From OFTM291 sp041741375 (GTDB lineage: Bacteria > Gemmatimonadota > Gemmatimonadetes > Gemmatimonadales > GWC2-71-9): a stretch of DNA of 64,000 nucleotides. This document shows, piece by piece, positions 47,598-57,017 of this stretch; the stretch's first letter is position 1; every line of letters starts with the position of its first letter. The notes beneath the pieces were generated by a model that had not been told where the DNA came from, did not search any database, and saw only the letters and a program-made list of their open reading frames with translations. The stretch spans positions 1 to 64,000 of the forward strand of contig JBGSKF010000143.1 in the NCBI GenBank assembly GCA_041741375.1, given 5' to 3'. Made by a program: the position numbers and the translations under genes.

Positions 47598-49380
47598 TCA
47601 TTCCGGGGGCGTTCCTGGAATCTCCAGGCGGAGGACCAGTATCCGCTCCTCGAGTGGAACCTTCGCCGAGAAGCGGTATGCATCGTCGTTGACCCGGATG
47701 TCGAGAGGGAGGCCAACCGGAACGGAACAGAGATGGAAGCGGCCCTCCGCACCGACTGTGATCTCGGCAGTCCGCATGCTCGATTTCACTCCCACCCCTT
47801 CGCCGACGACGAAGGCGCTGGCCTGGTTCCAGGAGATTGTCATGGAGAGGGGTGTCGAGTCCCCCGGGTTGATCACCTGGCCCAGGATTCCGCCCACCCT
47901 TTCATCACGGGCAATGCGGGCTCCGCACTGTTCCCGTGAGCCATGTCGTGGAGGAGGGTGTTGCCAGATCGAGGCGGGCTGTCCCGCCCGGTTGCACGGA
48001 CACCTCGTGACGGGAAGGAATCCCGAACACCTGCAGGCGAGGATGCGACACACGGACACGCATCTGCCCGCTCGTGGCGATGCTCAGGGAAAACCCCCCG
48101 TTCGCGTCTGTGACGACCCCGTTGGCGCCCCCTTCCAGGGCCACCTCGACTCCACTGAGGCCGGTACCGGCGACGGAATCGTGAATGACCCCGGCAATCG
48201 TGCCGCTACTCACCAACGCAGGGCGCCGTCTCCCCTGAGCATTCACCAGCTCCGCACTTCCGGTCTGTTCAACCACTCCTTGCTGTAGAAAACGTCTTTG
48301 GAGATCAGGAGACACTCTGTCCAGGTCGACGTCCCCGAACCGCGTGACCCAGCGACGCCCCGATCCGGACATTCTCCTGACGTTGTCGCTCGGCGTTGGC
48401 CCCACCATCACCACCACCCTGGGAATCCGGATCATCCAGTCGTTCACGATCCAGCCAAGGCCCTCGACCCTCTGAAAGCGCACAAAGCCGTCGGCGTGGA
48501 GACCATCCCAGGGTGGTGGCACGTTGACAAACTTGAACTCCACTTCCTGGAGAAGATTCTCGACGGCGTCCAGCCAGAGAGTCCCCGTGATGTCAGGGAC
48601 GGTGCGCCCAGGGGTGGGCATGAACTGCAACCCGACACGATGGATCCCACCGGTCCGGTCCTCGGTCAGCGCAAAGCAGTGAGTCTCGAGAAAGCCATCG
48701 TGGAGAAGGATTCTCGCGTCGGGTGCATAGAACATGCGACTGTCCCCCTCCTCCCGGGAGAACCCCTCGCTCATCAGGGTGTCGACGGGAAGGGTATGGA
48801 AGGGAGCTCCCGTGCCTCGTCGCACATACGAGGTGTCCTCCCGCACCAGGCGGCCCCCGGCGTCCCGTTCCCGCTCGTACCCGGTCACCTGCAGAACCGG
48901 GCGGAACTGTTGTCGCGTCAGAACCGCGGACGTGAGGGCCTTCCGTGCCTCCTCCCAGACGGCACTGATGTCCCGGCGGGCCACTCCTCCGGTCGTGCAC
49001 TTCGATTCCGCCTGGACGGTCACCTCGGGGAGCGTGAATCGAGTCATCGGCAGGGTGAGGCGGAGAGTCACGGTGCGGCCCGCGAAGAGTTCCACCGGGT
49101 CGGAGGTGCGCCCGACGAAGCCGATGCGGTCCCCGCGGACCAGGTATCGGCCCGGTTGCGGGGCGGAAAGCGTGACCTGACCGACCTGGTCGGTCAGTCC
49201 CTGGGCGACCCTGACCCCTGACACCAGGAGCAGGGAGACCAGGCTGCTGGCGGCCGGGTTGCCCGATCCCTCTTCGACCACGATGACGCGGATGGTCTGG
49301 GCCGTCACGGGGCTCAGTTCCAGTGTCAATGCAAAGAGCCCGACAAGTGCCGTGCGATATCTCCAGGTCTTCAGCATCAT
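47598..49380 (-). pseudogene. Exported carboxypeptidase-regulatory-like protein with a frameshift
   Basis: A signal peptide (TALVGLFALTLELSPVTAQ) leads to a regulatory-like domain (LRVIVVEEGSGNPAA... is not continuous; GLTDQVGQVTLSAPQPGRYLV is the recognised part), a central body with LPEVTVQAESKCTTGG and a second such domain near 49000-48060 on the gene's 3' half (ASSGTIAGVIHDSVAGTGLS). The frame reads ARLDLATPSSTTW then stops after SPHCP (near 47905); the expected continuation EQCGARIARDERVGGILGQV, then NPGDSTPLSMTISWNQ, is in the next frame to a stop at 47598. A one-base shift between about 47930 and 47960 explains it. CarboxypepD_reg proteins are typical exported proteins here. Confidence 0.65.
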
Positions 49381-49507
49381 GGTCACCCAGGCGGAACAGT
49401 GACCCCACCCGCACCGATCCAAGCGGGTGGAACGCTCGTGGGCACTGCGGAAAGGCGCCACGAGGATGTCCATCTGATATCAGATACCATAATAGAGAGA
49501 TTGTGGG

Positions 49508-49533
49508 AGTCGCGCCAGCACGAATCTGCGCCA
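49508..49533. repeat. Inverted copy of a short dispersed repeat
   Basis: CGCGCCAGCACGAATCTGCG is the inverse of the direct copies at 49707-49750 and 49880-49923 (TGGCGCGGATCCGTGCTGGC and its variant). Confidence 0.6.
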
Positions 49534-49706
49534 GAAGCGCAGCCCTGGCTCAGCCCACCCCTGACCATCCCCCAGCTCGATGTGGGGGTAAAGCTGACGG
49601 GATTCGGTGGGAAGTGGCGTCGAATCGGCCGCTGGGTGAACCCGACAGCCCGGCGGTCCGCCGCGTACCTCGGTGTGTCCGTGATTCTCAGGCAGCGACA
49701 CTCTCC

Positions 49707-49923
49707 TGGCGCGGATCCGTGCTGGCGGCACTTGGCTGGAAGCGTTAGCGTGATGGGCGGGCATAGCGAACGGACGGCGGAACTCAGTCGAGCACCTCGA
49801 TAGGGATGGAACTGGACTCGGCGTCTGCTGCTTGCGAGAGAGAAGGATGTCAGCCCATCTCAGGGAGCAGCGCCGTTCTTGGCGCGAATCCGTGCTGGCG
49901 GCACTCAACCTGAAGCGTTAGCG
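49707..49923. repeat. Two direct copies of TGGCGCG...AAGCGTTAGCG
   Basis: Copies at 49707-49750 and 49880-49923, 173 bases apart, share GCGCGRATCCGTGCTGGCGG then CAC...GAAGCGTTAGCG. The middle is a near-palindrome. The end resembles GTTRRRY core sites but deviates from it, and no L-box pairing is seen, so I do not call them attC. Confidence 0.6.
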
Positions 49924-49997
49924 TATTAGCCGTCGCCAAGCAGGGGAATCGCACCCTGGGGTCCGGCCTTGTGAGGTGGAGGGTTATCGTGACTCAT

Positions 49998-50546
49998 ATG
50001 GACAGCGCTGCACGAATTGCAACCAGCCAACGCCCACGGTTTTCTCAGGGCTGGCACGGGGTCAAGAGAGGTCCCTTGGCGCGTAGTCGTGTATTGGATC
50101 ATCGAACGTGGCCGTGGGTCCGACTGTTGCTGGTGATTGGCTCCACAATGGTCGGGTGCTCGTCGAACGACATCGAACGGTTGCCACTGTCGGACGGTGC
50201 GCGGTTGAGTGACCTTACTTCGGGCGACAACGTGGCGATCCTCGTAATCGACCCGGCTGAGTGTGGCTCCTGCTCTCCAATTGTAACAACATGGATCCAA
50301 CGGCACAGAGTGGATCCAGCGCAGGTGAAGTTGGTGTTGAGTCGGGCTCCCACGAGTCGAGAGCGCATCGATCTGAAACTGCAGCACATATCGGAAGACG
50401 GGGTGTTGAAGGATGGACTCGCTCGTCGGCTGATCCTTGGATCAGGTGGGAGACGGCATCGCCCGGTGGCCATTGTCATGGAGAATGGCACCGCGGTGAC
50501 CAGGTCGGACTTGGCCAGTGCACCTTGGGAATCTGGAGGGCAATGA
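49998..50546 (+). CDS. Lipoprotein with thioredoxin-like CxxC motif
   Basis: 182 residues. VRLLLVIGSTMVGC is a lipobox; downstream, VAILVIDPAECGSC is a strand ending in a CxxC motif typical of thioredoxin-fold lipoproteins. The rest (IVTTWIQRHRVDPAQVKLVL, GRRHRPVAIVMENGTAV) agrees with a thioredoxin-like layout. The 20 residues before the signal helix suggest that a later start is possible. It is followed by a small Cys-rich peptide gene and a propeller gene; the trio recalls export loci where a redox lipoprotein handles disulphide-bonded peptides. Confidence 0.6.
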   Translation: MDSAARIATSQRPRFSQGWHGVKRGPLARSRVLDHRTWPWVRLLLVIGSTMVGCSSNDIERLPLSDGARLSDLTSGDNVAILVIDPAECGSCSPIVTTWIQRHRVDPAQVKLVLSRAPTSRERIDLKLQHISEDGVLKDGLARRLILGSGGRRHRPVAIVMENGTAVTRSDLASAPWESGGQ

Positions 50547-50616
50547 CCGCGATTCGTTAGGTGCCAGCAGGTTGTGTGCCACGGCGGCATGCAAGAACCC
50601 TAGCAAGGAGAGCAGG

Positions 50617-50806
50617 ATGCGTCGTATCGTGCTGTTGACGGGTCTTTTTGGCCATCGGGTTCCTTGGAACCCTGTCCACCCGCACCTCGGCGGCCAGCGG
50701 AGGGCAGTACTGGGCTGATCTCTTCGGTTTCCCTGACTGCGTCTACAGTTGCGGGAACAATTCGGGGCACGACAAGTGCACGTGCTCCGAACCTCTCAAC
50801 CCGTGA
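50617..50806 (+). pseudogene. Small secreted Cys-rich peptide with an apparent frameshift
   Basis: ATG 50617 opens MRRIVLLTGLF; a one-base shift at the T5 run (50645-50649) joins AIGFLGTLSTRTSAASGGQYW and then ADLFGFPDCVYSCGNNSGHD plus KCTCSEPLNP before TGA 50804-50806. The joined product is about 62 residues, a signal peptide followed by a 35-residue tail with four cysteines (C..C....C.C). This resembles secreted disulphide-rich peptides encoded beside propeller lipoproteins. It may be a real small gene with a sequencing error or decayed. Confidence 0.5.
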
Positions 50807-50842
50807 CGGTGAGTGCGGGTTGAGGAGTCGACCCGCTGGAGT

Positions 50843-50880
50843 GCTTGTCCGGGGGCTGTGCGCATAACCCCCGGACAAGC
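50843..50880 (+). terminator. Strong hairpin after the Cys-rich peptide gene
   Basis: GCTTGTCCGGGGG (50843-50855) and CCCCCGGACAAGC (50868-50880) form a perfect 13-base stem with a 12-base loop. No T-tract follows, so it may be a Rho-independent-like barrier or a processing signal rather than a canonical terminator. Confidence 0.6.
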
Positions 50881-50999
50881 ATCGTCGTTGGAGAGAGGTT
50901 CGGCGGCGAGGTCGCGCCCGGGGGTCGTGTAGAAGTCCCCAGTGAACATGTAGAAGTTAGTCATCACCCGCCATCCCATGGAGTGACAATTACCTACCT

Positions 51000-52117
51000 A
51001 TGAAACAACCACATATCCTTCTGCTCGTCCTGGCCCTCGTGTCGACTTCTTGTATCGCCCCCTCAGGGTCGGACTCCAACTCCGGATCCGAAGAAGGTGC
51101 ACCCGCACTCTCTCTCGTTGACTCCACCATTCTGCTCCTTCCAGACTCGGTACCCTGGGCAGGTTCGTCCATGTGGCGCGGGATGGAAGGAGACGGACCT
51201 ACCTGAGTGATGTGGCATCGGGCAGGGTGATCCGGTTCAGCCGCAATGGCAATCTGGAGGCCATCTGGGGAAGGCGAGGATCTGGCCCAGGGGAATACAG
51301 GAGCATAGGGATGGTACACCCCCTCCCTGGCGATACCCTTGCCGCCGTTTTCGATGAGGCATCCGCTCGTATTGACGTGCTTAGTCTCGATGATGGGGCG
51401 CTCCGGCGGACTCTGAGCGTGCCATTCCGAAGCACAGGAAAACAATGGACTTGGAAGGGAGATCGTGCTGTCTTCAGTCTTCCAGGCAGTCCATCGCTGA
51501 TCGGAGTGTGGCATGCCGGACAGGACTCAACGGAGGTGTTGGGGATGGTACCGCCGGAGGTCATGGCGGGCTTGCCAACCTACATGCAGTACGGGCACTT
51601 GGAGCTGATCCCGTGGAGCGACGGGTTCCTTGCCCAGGTGCCCACCATGCCGGGTCTTCACCAGCTCGATGCCGCTGGCCTTGTCGTGGGTCATGTGCCT
51701 CTCCCGGCCGTGAAAAGGCGCGGACAGCCAACGGACCTCCTGTTGCGCCATCAGGAAAAGGAATCCGCGGGACAACCGTTTGCGTACATCGGATCTGCAG
51801 CTGCCACCCTGGGCCATCTTTCCAGCGGAGAGGTGGCCGTAGTCCAGGTGGATATTGATGTAGAGAACGGCCCGCAGCGACAGGAGTTCACGAACCTGCG
51901 CTATTACGTCTCTATCGTCTCGGCCGACCTGCAACGAACATGTGCCGATGCCCTCGTCCCCTTCACCAGTGACTCTCCATTCCCAATCCCCCACCTGACT
52001 GGGGATACCTTGGTTGCTTTGGCTAGGGTAGTAAGCCCGAACGACAGCGTGCATACCATCGTGTACCGGTACGCGATCAGCTCCAACGGGTGCCGGTGGA
52101 TGCCGAATCAAAGGTAG
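51000..52117 (+). pseudogene. Beta-propeller lipoprotein with a frameshift
   Basis: ATG 51000 begins a lipoprotein signal (LLVLALVSTSC) and then SNSGSEEGAPALSLVDSTIL, but this frame stops at 51206. The propeller continues in another frame: TLGRFVHVARDGRRRTYLSD, then VIRFSRNGNLEAIWGRRGSG and PGEYR (the GxGPGEY motif), to ISSNGCRWMPNQR. The shift lies between about 51145 and 51170, so one base has been lost or gained there. Otherwise a typical six-bladed propeller lipoprotein. Confidence 0.65.
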
Positions 52118-52734
52118 GTCTGGACGGGGACCCTCCTCAGCGAACTGTTCCCGCCTCCGTCGTGGCGAAGGTGTGATGATGGATGCATGGCGCCATCCTC
52201 CCGGTCCAAGGACTCACCACCATCAGCGCCCAAGGAAGATGCGTCTTGAGTGTACACCGGAGCGTCACTCCGGCGAAGGCCACGTAGCGCAAAGTGCGGT
52301 GATGCCGGAAGTGCTGTGCGCTGCGCCCGCAGATGCCACTACGCTCGGTCGCCATCCGAATTGCTAGCGGGTGGCGGCCGGGTCGCGTACGAGGCGGATG
52401 ACCTCCAGGCTCACTCGACCCAGAAGTACGCGTGCCTTTGGAACCGTGTTGTTGTGATCGCACTCCAGGTATGGCTGGATTGGGAATGGCAATCGACGGG
52501 AGGGCTGGGACGCGGAAAGGTGGATGCCACAAGGAACTGCTGGGCGTCGGTGTACTCCTCTCCGGAGAGCTGGACGCCGCTCATGCGTCGTGGATTGCCA
52601 AGGTCTCGTTAGGTCTTGTAGGGGCGGCGACGGTTCCGTAAGAAACGTTGTATCTTGCCCGGCGGGCAGTGCAATGCGGTCGGCTGTGGGCTGTGTGGCT
52701 ACCGGACGAGCGCGATGTTCCAAGGAGAGACGAC
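52118..52734. other. Structured intergenic region
   Basis: Nested inverted repeats occupy it: GGCAATCGACG (52488-52498) pairs with CGTGGATTGCC (52589-52599); inside, GGCGTC (52543-52548) pairs with GACGCC (52573-52578), and CTCTCCGGAGAG (52558-52569) is a palindrome. GTTAGGT follows at 52608. No gene is supported. Confidence 0.45.
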
Positions 52735-53572
52735 ATGGGTTGGAAGCGGCACGGTCTTATTGGCCCGATGAACGGCTCTCGATGGGGGGCGGGGACGAGC
52801 CTGATGGCGCTGGTTCTGGGCGTCCCTCCGCTCCATGCCCAGGGAGGTCTGAGAGGCAAGGTGGTTGACTCCGAAGGCGTGCGCCTCCCGGGAGTGGAAG
52901 TGGTGCTGCCGGAGGTGGGGCGTCAGGCGATGACCGACAGTTCGGGCCTGAACCGCGTCATGGATATTCGAAAAGGCCGGTTCGAGGTCCTGTTCCGGCG
53001 GGTGGGGTACCAGCCCCTCCGGTTGCTGGTGAGTTTCACCGGGGGTTCAGGCGATGCCGTAGTGAATGTCGAGATGTCGCCGGAGGCCGTGGTGTTGCCG
53101 GAGGTGGAGACCAAGGCCCGGGGGCCGGAGGAGGTGCCCGTGAAGCTTCGGGAATGGGCCCGGCGCCGGCAGTTCAACGTGGGCGGGAAGTTCTGGGACG
53201 ATTCGCTGTTGCGAACCCAGGAGTACAGACAGCTCCCGGAAGTGCTCCATGCCGTTCCCGGTGTCAGGATCATCCGGGCGATGGGTGGCCGGTATCTGGC
53301 CATCGGGGGGGGGGCGGGGAGCGAACGGCGTGCGAGGGGGTATGGATCCGAGGATTCCACCCGCGTGCTACGTCGAAGTATATCTCGATGGGGCGCGGCT
53401 CTCGTCGGCAGGAGTTCCCGTTAATCTCGACAATATCCCGGTCCAGCAGATCGCCGCCATGGAGTTGTATCGCTCTGCCTCCGAGATGCCCGTCGAATTC
53501 AACTCCCCGGGAGCATCCTGTGGCGTCCTTGCCATCTGGACCCGGGTGGAAAGTGAGAAGGATGAAGGTTGA
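52735..53572 (+). pseudogene. Exported carboxypeptidase-regulatory-like protein with a G10 frameshift
   Basis: Signal region (GTSLMALVLGVPPLHAQGG) then LRGKVVDSEGVRLPGVEVVL, a CarboxypepD_reg domain, and LPEVLHAVPGVRIIRAMGG, a TonB-plug-like start. The frame runs through ten Gs at 53305-53314 and stops early at 53424. In another frame after the tract the expected PPACYVEVYLDGARL, QIAAMELYRSASEMPVEF and SCGVLAIWTRV appear. A one-base change of the G tract restores the protein. The start has AAGGAGA nearby at the usual spacing. Phase variation or a homopolymer sequencing error are both possible. Confidence 0.7.
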
Positions 53573-53663
53573 AGGGAGAGGGGGGATCGGGCCCTCGCGA
53601 TGAGGGGATTGTGGCTATCGCCTTACCGTCCACCGCCCATAGCCAAATCGCCGGTAACGGTGG

Positions 53664-53766
53664 TCCCCCCACTCCCCACTCCCTATAGCTCCCTATCGCA
53701 TATTCCCTACCGCCTACTCCCTACCGCCTACTCCCTACCGCCTACTCCCTACCGCCTACCCCTACC
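53664..53766. repeat. CCCTACCGCCTACT minisatellite
   Basis: Five units of CCCTACCGCCTACT-like repeat, ending at the stop of the ADOP permease gene on the minus strand. It is related to the tracts at 25555 and 45205. Confidence 0.8.
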
Positions 53767-53768
53767 CC

Positions 53769-56216
53769 TCACCCGCCCCGCATCACCATCGCCGGATCCA
53801 CCCGCGCAGCACGCAGCGCCGGAAGCCAGCACGCCACGAGCCCCACCGTCACCATTACCAGTGCTACGAGGATCAGTGTCACCGGATCGTGCGGGGCCAC
53901 GCCGAACAGGAGACCGCGGATGATGCGGGTCGCGAACAGCGCCCCGGCGATCCCCAGCACCAGGCCGATGCCGAGCAGTGTGCCACCCTCGCGGATCACC
54001 ATTCCCTGCACCCGGCTCTGGTCGGCGCCCAGGCTCATCCGGATCCCGATCTCCAGGGTCCGGGCGCTCACCGAGAATGCCAGCACCCCGGCGATGCCGA
54101 CGGCGGCGATGAGCACCGCCAGGAGTCCGAAGGCGCCGATGAGGGCGGCGTTCAGGCGGCGGGGCGCCACGCTCTGGCCCTTGATCTCCGACAGGGTCAG
54201 CACGTTCTCGATCGGATCCCGGGGGGCGATGTTCCGCACCAGCCGGGTCGCAGCCGCTCCCAGAGCGGACGCATCCTGCTCGGAGCGGATCACCAGGCCG
54301 CCGGCGAACACCACCTCCTGGGCAAAGGGCTGGAACAGAACGGGGCGTGGCTCGACATCGAGTCCTCCGTCCCGCGTGTCGCCCACCACGCCAACCACCG
54401 TGCGCCAGTCGCCCGTCACCGGAATGAATCGCAGCACGTCCCCGGTCCACGCCACCCGCTGACCGATCGGGTCCCGGTCCCCGAAGAGCCGTTTGCTCAG
54501 CGTCTCGTTGAGGATCACCACCAGGGCGCTCCCCTCGATGTCGGTGGAGGTGAACTCCCGTCCCCGCAGCACCGGGATCCCGGCCGCCCGGAAATACTCG
54601 GGACTCGCCGTGCGATACTCGGCGCGCGGGATCGCCTCGCCGACGGCCAGGGCCCGCCCTTCCGCCTTCAACTCGAGTTGGAAGTCCGAGGAGCGGAGGG
54701 GGATCACCGAACCGACTCCCACGTCGCGCACCCCGGGGATCGCGGCGATCTCGTACTTCATCCGGTCGTAGAGCGCCCTGGTGGCGTCGTTGTCTCCATC
54801 TCCGCCGCTGACCGGCACTTCCATCGTGAGGACCTCGCTCTCGCCCCCGGTGAGACCGGTGTCCACCTCCGAGAGTCGGAGCATGGTGCGGGTCAGGAGG
54901 CCCGCTCCGGTCAGGAGGATCACGGAGACGGCGACCTGAGCCACGACAAGCGCGCGTTGGAGCCGTTGGCGGCGCAGGGTGCCGCTGGCGCGCGCCACGC
55001 CCTGGGCCATCCAGGTGCCGAGGGTTCCCTCCCGGGCGAGCCGCGGCGCGAAGGAGAGGAGGAGGGCCACGGCCACGGTCAGCACCAGGGTGAAGCCCAG
55101 GACCATGGCGTCGAGCCGGATTTCCCCGGCCCGGGGAGAAACCCGTTCCGCGAAGGCGATGAGGAGCTGCAACCCGCCCGCGGCCAGTACGAGACCCAGG
55201 ACGGCGCCACCCAGGGCCAGCACCAGGTTCTCCACCAGAAGCAGGCGGCGGAGGCGGCCGGCCCCGGCCCCCAGCGCGGCCCGGATCACCAGTTCATGCT
55301 CGCGTCGCACCCCGCGCATCAGGGTCAGGTTGGCGACGTTGGCGGCGGAAATGATCATCACGAAGGCCGCGGCGCCCATCAGGAGCCAGAGGGTCAGGCG
55401 CGCGCGCTCGCCGAGCACCTCGTGGAAGGGAGTGAGGGTGACGCGGTATCCGGACGCGGCATCGTAGGCGTCGGGGTGATCGGCCTGGACCCGGGCGCGG
55501 ATCGTCTCCACCTCGCTGCGGGCCTGGGGCAGCGTGGCGCCGGGAGCCAGGCGGGCGATCATCTCCGTCATCCGGTGGGTTCGGCCCGTCACCATCATGG
55601 CGCTGGTGTGGTGCTCGCTGATCACCATGTTCATCAGCGCATCCATCCGGTTCGGGAAGGTGGGGGCAGGCTCCACCACGCCAACCACCGTCACCGCTCG
55701 TCCGTCCACCAGGATCGTCTGTCCGACGATCCCACTGTCCCCCTGGAACCGCTTCAACCAGTACTCGTGGGTCAGGACCATCACGGGAGGCACGGCGGTG
55801 CCGTCGTCTCCGTCGGTCAGCAGCCGGCCCAGGGCCGGAGCGAGGCCCATGACCTGGAAATAGTTTCCGGTGACGAGCCCGACGGTCATCCGGACCGCGT
55901 CGTTGTCCCCCTGGAGGGTGTAGGTCATGGGGGAGTACTCGGCGATCCCCCCAAGGGTACTGGCGCCTTCCCGGAAGTCGTCGATTTCGGGCACGGAGAA
56001 GAGCACGTTCTCTCCGCCCGGGCCTTCGACCGACTGGCGGAGGTAGACCAGCCGGTCGCCGTCGCGATGGGGAAGGGGACGGAGGAGCACGCCGCGCACC
56101 ACGCTGAAGATGGCGGTGTTGGCGCCGATGCCGAGCCCGAGCGTCAGGACCACGGTGAGGGTGAAGCCGTGGGCCTTGGCGAGGGAGCGCAGGGAGAAGC
56201 GGAGATCAGCGAGCAT
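53769..56216 (-). CDS. ADOP-family ABC permease (FtsX/MacB-like)
   Basis: 815-residue permease of the ADOP type. It begins MLADLRFSLRSLAKAHGFTL and TVVLTLGLGIGANTAIFSVV, the canonical first helix of this family. A large MacB-like periplasmic domain (GGIAEYSPMTYTL..., FQVMGLAPALGRLL) follows, then an FtsX domain (LLMGAAAFVMIISAANVANL), a second periplasmic segment and a second FtsX domain near the end (FGLLAVLIAAVGIAGVLAF, ARTLEIGIRMSLGA). ADOP proteins are especially frequent in Acidobacteriota and Gemmatimonadota. The partner ATPase is not in the window. Confidence 0.92.
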   Translation of the reverse strand: MLADLRFSLRSLAKAHGFTLTVVLTLGLGIGANTAIFSVVRGVLLRPLPHRDGDRLVYLRQSVEGPGGENVLFSVPEIDDFREGASTLGGIAEYSPMTYTLQGDNDAVRMTVGLVTGNYFQVMGLAPALGRLLTDGDDGTAVPPVMVLTHEYWLKRFQGDSGIVGQTILVDGRAVTVVGVVEPAPTFPNRMDALMNMVISEHHTSAMMVTGRTHRMTEMIARLAPGATLPQARSEVETIRARVQADHPDAYDAASGYRVTLTPFHEVLGERARLTLWLLMGAAAFVMIISAANVANLTLMRGVRREHELVIRAALGAGAGRLRRLLLVENLVLALGGAVLGLVLAAGGLQLLIAFAERVSPRAGEIRLDAMVLGFTLVLTVAVALLLSFAPRLAREGTLGTWMAQGVARASGTLRRQRLQRALVVAQVAVSVILLTGAGLLTRTMLRLSEVDTGLTGGESEVLTMEVPVSGGDGDNDATRALYDRMKYEIAAIPGVRDVGVGSVIPLRSSDFQLELKAEGRALAVGEAIPRAEYRTASPEYFRAAGIPVLRGREFTSTDIEGSALVVILNETLSKRLFGDRDPIGQRVAWTGDVLRFIPVTGDWRTVVGVVGDTRDGGLDVEPRPVLFQPFAQEVVFAGGLVIRSEQDASALGAAATRLVRNIAPRDPIENVLTLSEIKGQSVAPRRLNAALIGAFGLLAVLIAAVGIAGVLAFSVSARTLEIGIRMSLGADQSRVQGMVIREGGTLLGIGLVLGIAGALFATRIIRGLLFGVAPHDPVTLILVALVMVTVGLVACWLPALRAARVDPAMVMRGG

Positions 56217-56282
56217 CCGATACTCCTTTCAGTGGTCGGGGATGGGGTCAGGTCCTCAGCGAAACTAATTACCCGAAATGGG

Positions 56283-56352
56283 TTTCGGGCTTTTAAGTCG
56301 AGGCCCGGCCGCGGAGCGGCCGAAGAGCATGGCCCACGGCTTTAGCCGTGGG
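56283..56352. repeat. IS200/IS605-type hairpins without transposase
   Basis: CCCACGGC-TTTA-GCCGTGGG (56333-56352) is the classic IS200/IS605-family end hairpin. Other stems, CGGGC...GCCCG (56286-56307) and GGCCGC-GGA-GCGGCC (56307-56321), lie beside it. No TnpA or TnpB frame is nearby, so it is a REP-like remnant or a palindromic-element relative. Confidence 0.55.
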
Positions 56353-56564
56353 AGCAGGAGGCATCGACACTTTCCCGCGCCCCGTTGGGGCGCAAGACAA
56401 CGGGGCGCGAATGGGACACACCCTGCGCCCGTTCGCCGACGCTCTCCCTGGCCAAGGTCATGCACACCTCAAGGGTGGCTCGTCGTGGTCGGTCGACGAT
56501 GAGCTGCGAGGCCCACGTGGACTGACTTGCGCCCCTACGGGGCGCCACGCTCCTTTCCTGTCCG

Positions 56565-56822
56565 TCAGCCTTTGCCCCACCTCGCCACCAGCCCCTGCAA
56601 CGTCGCCGAGGCCGTGCTCTCGTCATGGGGCACCAGGAGGTACGTCCACGGCTTCTCAGCATATTCCGCCGCAAACACGCTCGCATGCCCACACCACTCC
56701 ACCGCCGCTTGGGCCTTGGCCTGGACCTCGGGATCCTCCATCTCATTGGCCGCCTTCACCTCGACCAGGAGTCCTCGTTCCCCCGCTTCCATCGCGAAGT
56801 TGGGTTCGTATTGACACTCCAT
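56565..56822 (-). pseudogene. Orphan tail of a type III restriction enzyme (Res)
   Basis: 85 residues nearly the same as the last 85 of the full Res protein at 58844-61528: YEPNFAMEAGERGLLVEVKA against YEPDFVAETTDRKLLIEVKA, then EMEDPEVQAKAQAAVEWCGH and LLVPHDESTASATLQGLVA. The PD-(D/E)xK-type residues are kept (E..EVK), but there is no helicase part. It starts abruptly at the homologous YEP and has no promoter. The DprA-like and phosphoribosyltransferase genes lie between it and the full gene. Confidence 0.75.
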
Positions 56823-56897
56823 GCCGCCAGCGTGCTACTTGGCCGTTCGTGCAGCCTCAGCGAACACTCCTGATCGGCTGGGATCATGAAGACTGTA

Positions 56898-56915
56898 CAC
56901 CGCTCGGGAGCGGTG
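56898..56915. terminator. Short hairpin downstream of the phosphoribosyltransferase gene
   Basis: CACCGCTCGGGAGCGGTG: seven-base perfect stem with a CGGG loop, 102 bases past the stop. A T-rich stretch is lacking, so the assignment is weak. Confidence 0.35.
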
Positions 56916-57017
56916 GCGCCTGAGGCCGTGCTTGAAGATGTGCTCTCGAACCCAGGCCCGCGGTGAAAGCTCAGGACGCCGTTGAGCCTTGCTGAAGTGT
57001 AACCCGTCGGAGACCGG

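Noticed and set aside
47550..47939. Plus-strand open frame of 129 codons
   Set aside because: Antisense to the frameshifted tail of an exported protein whose motif continues on the minus strand.
50554..50563. GTTAGGT after the CxxC lipoprotein gene as an attC core
   Set aside because: The seven-base match has no paired boxes upstream; chance matches are expected.
52607..52614. GTTAGGT after nested inverted repeats as an attC core
   Set aside because: The 11-base pair and GTTAGGT are suggestive, but no RYYYAAC box pairs with it and spacing is off. Reported only as structured DNA.
53889..56345. Long open frame on the plus strand (about 800 codons)
   Set aside because: Antisense to the ADOP permease, with His/Gly/Glu-rich shadow composition and no recognisable domain.
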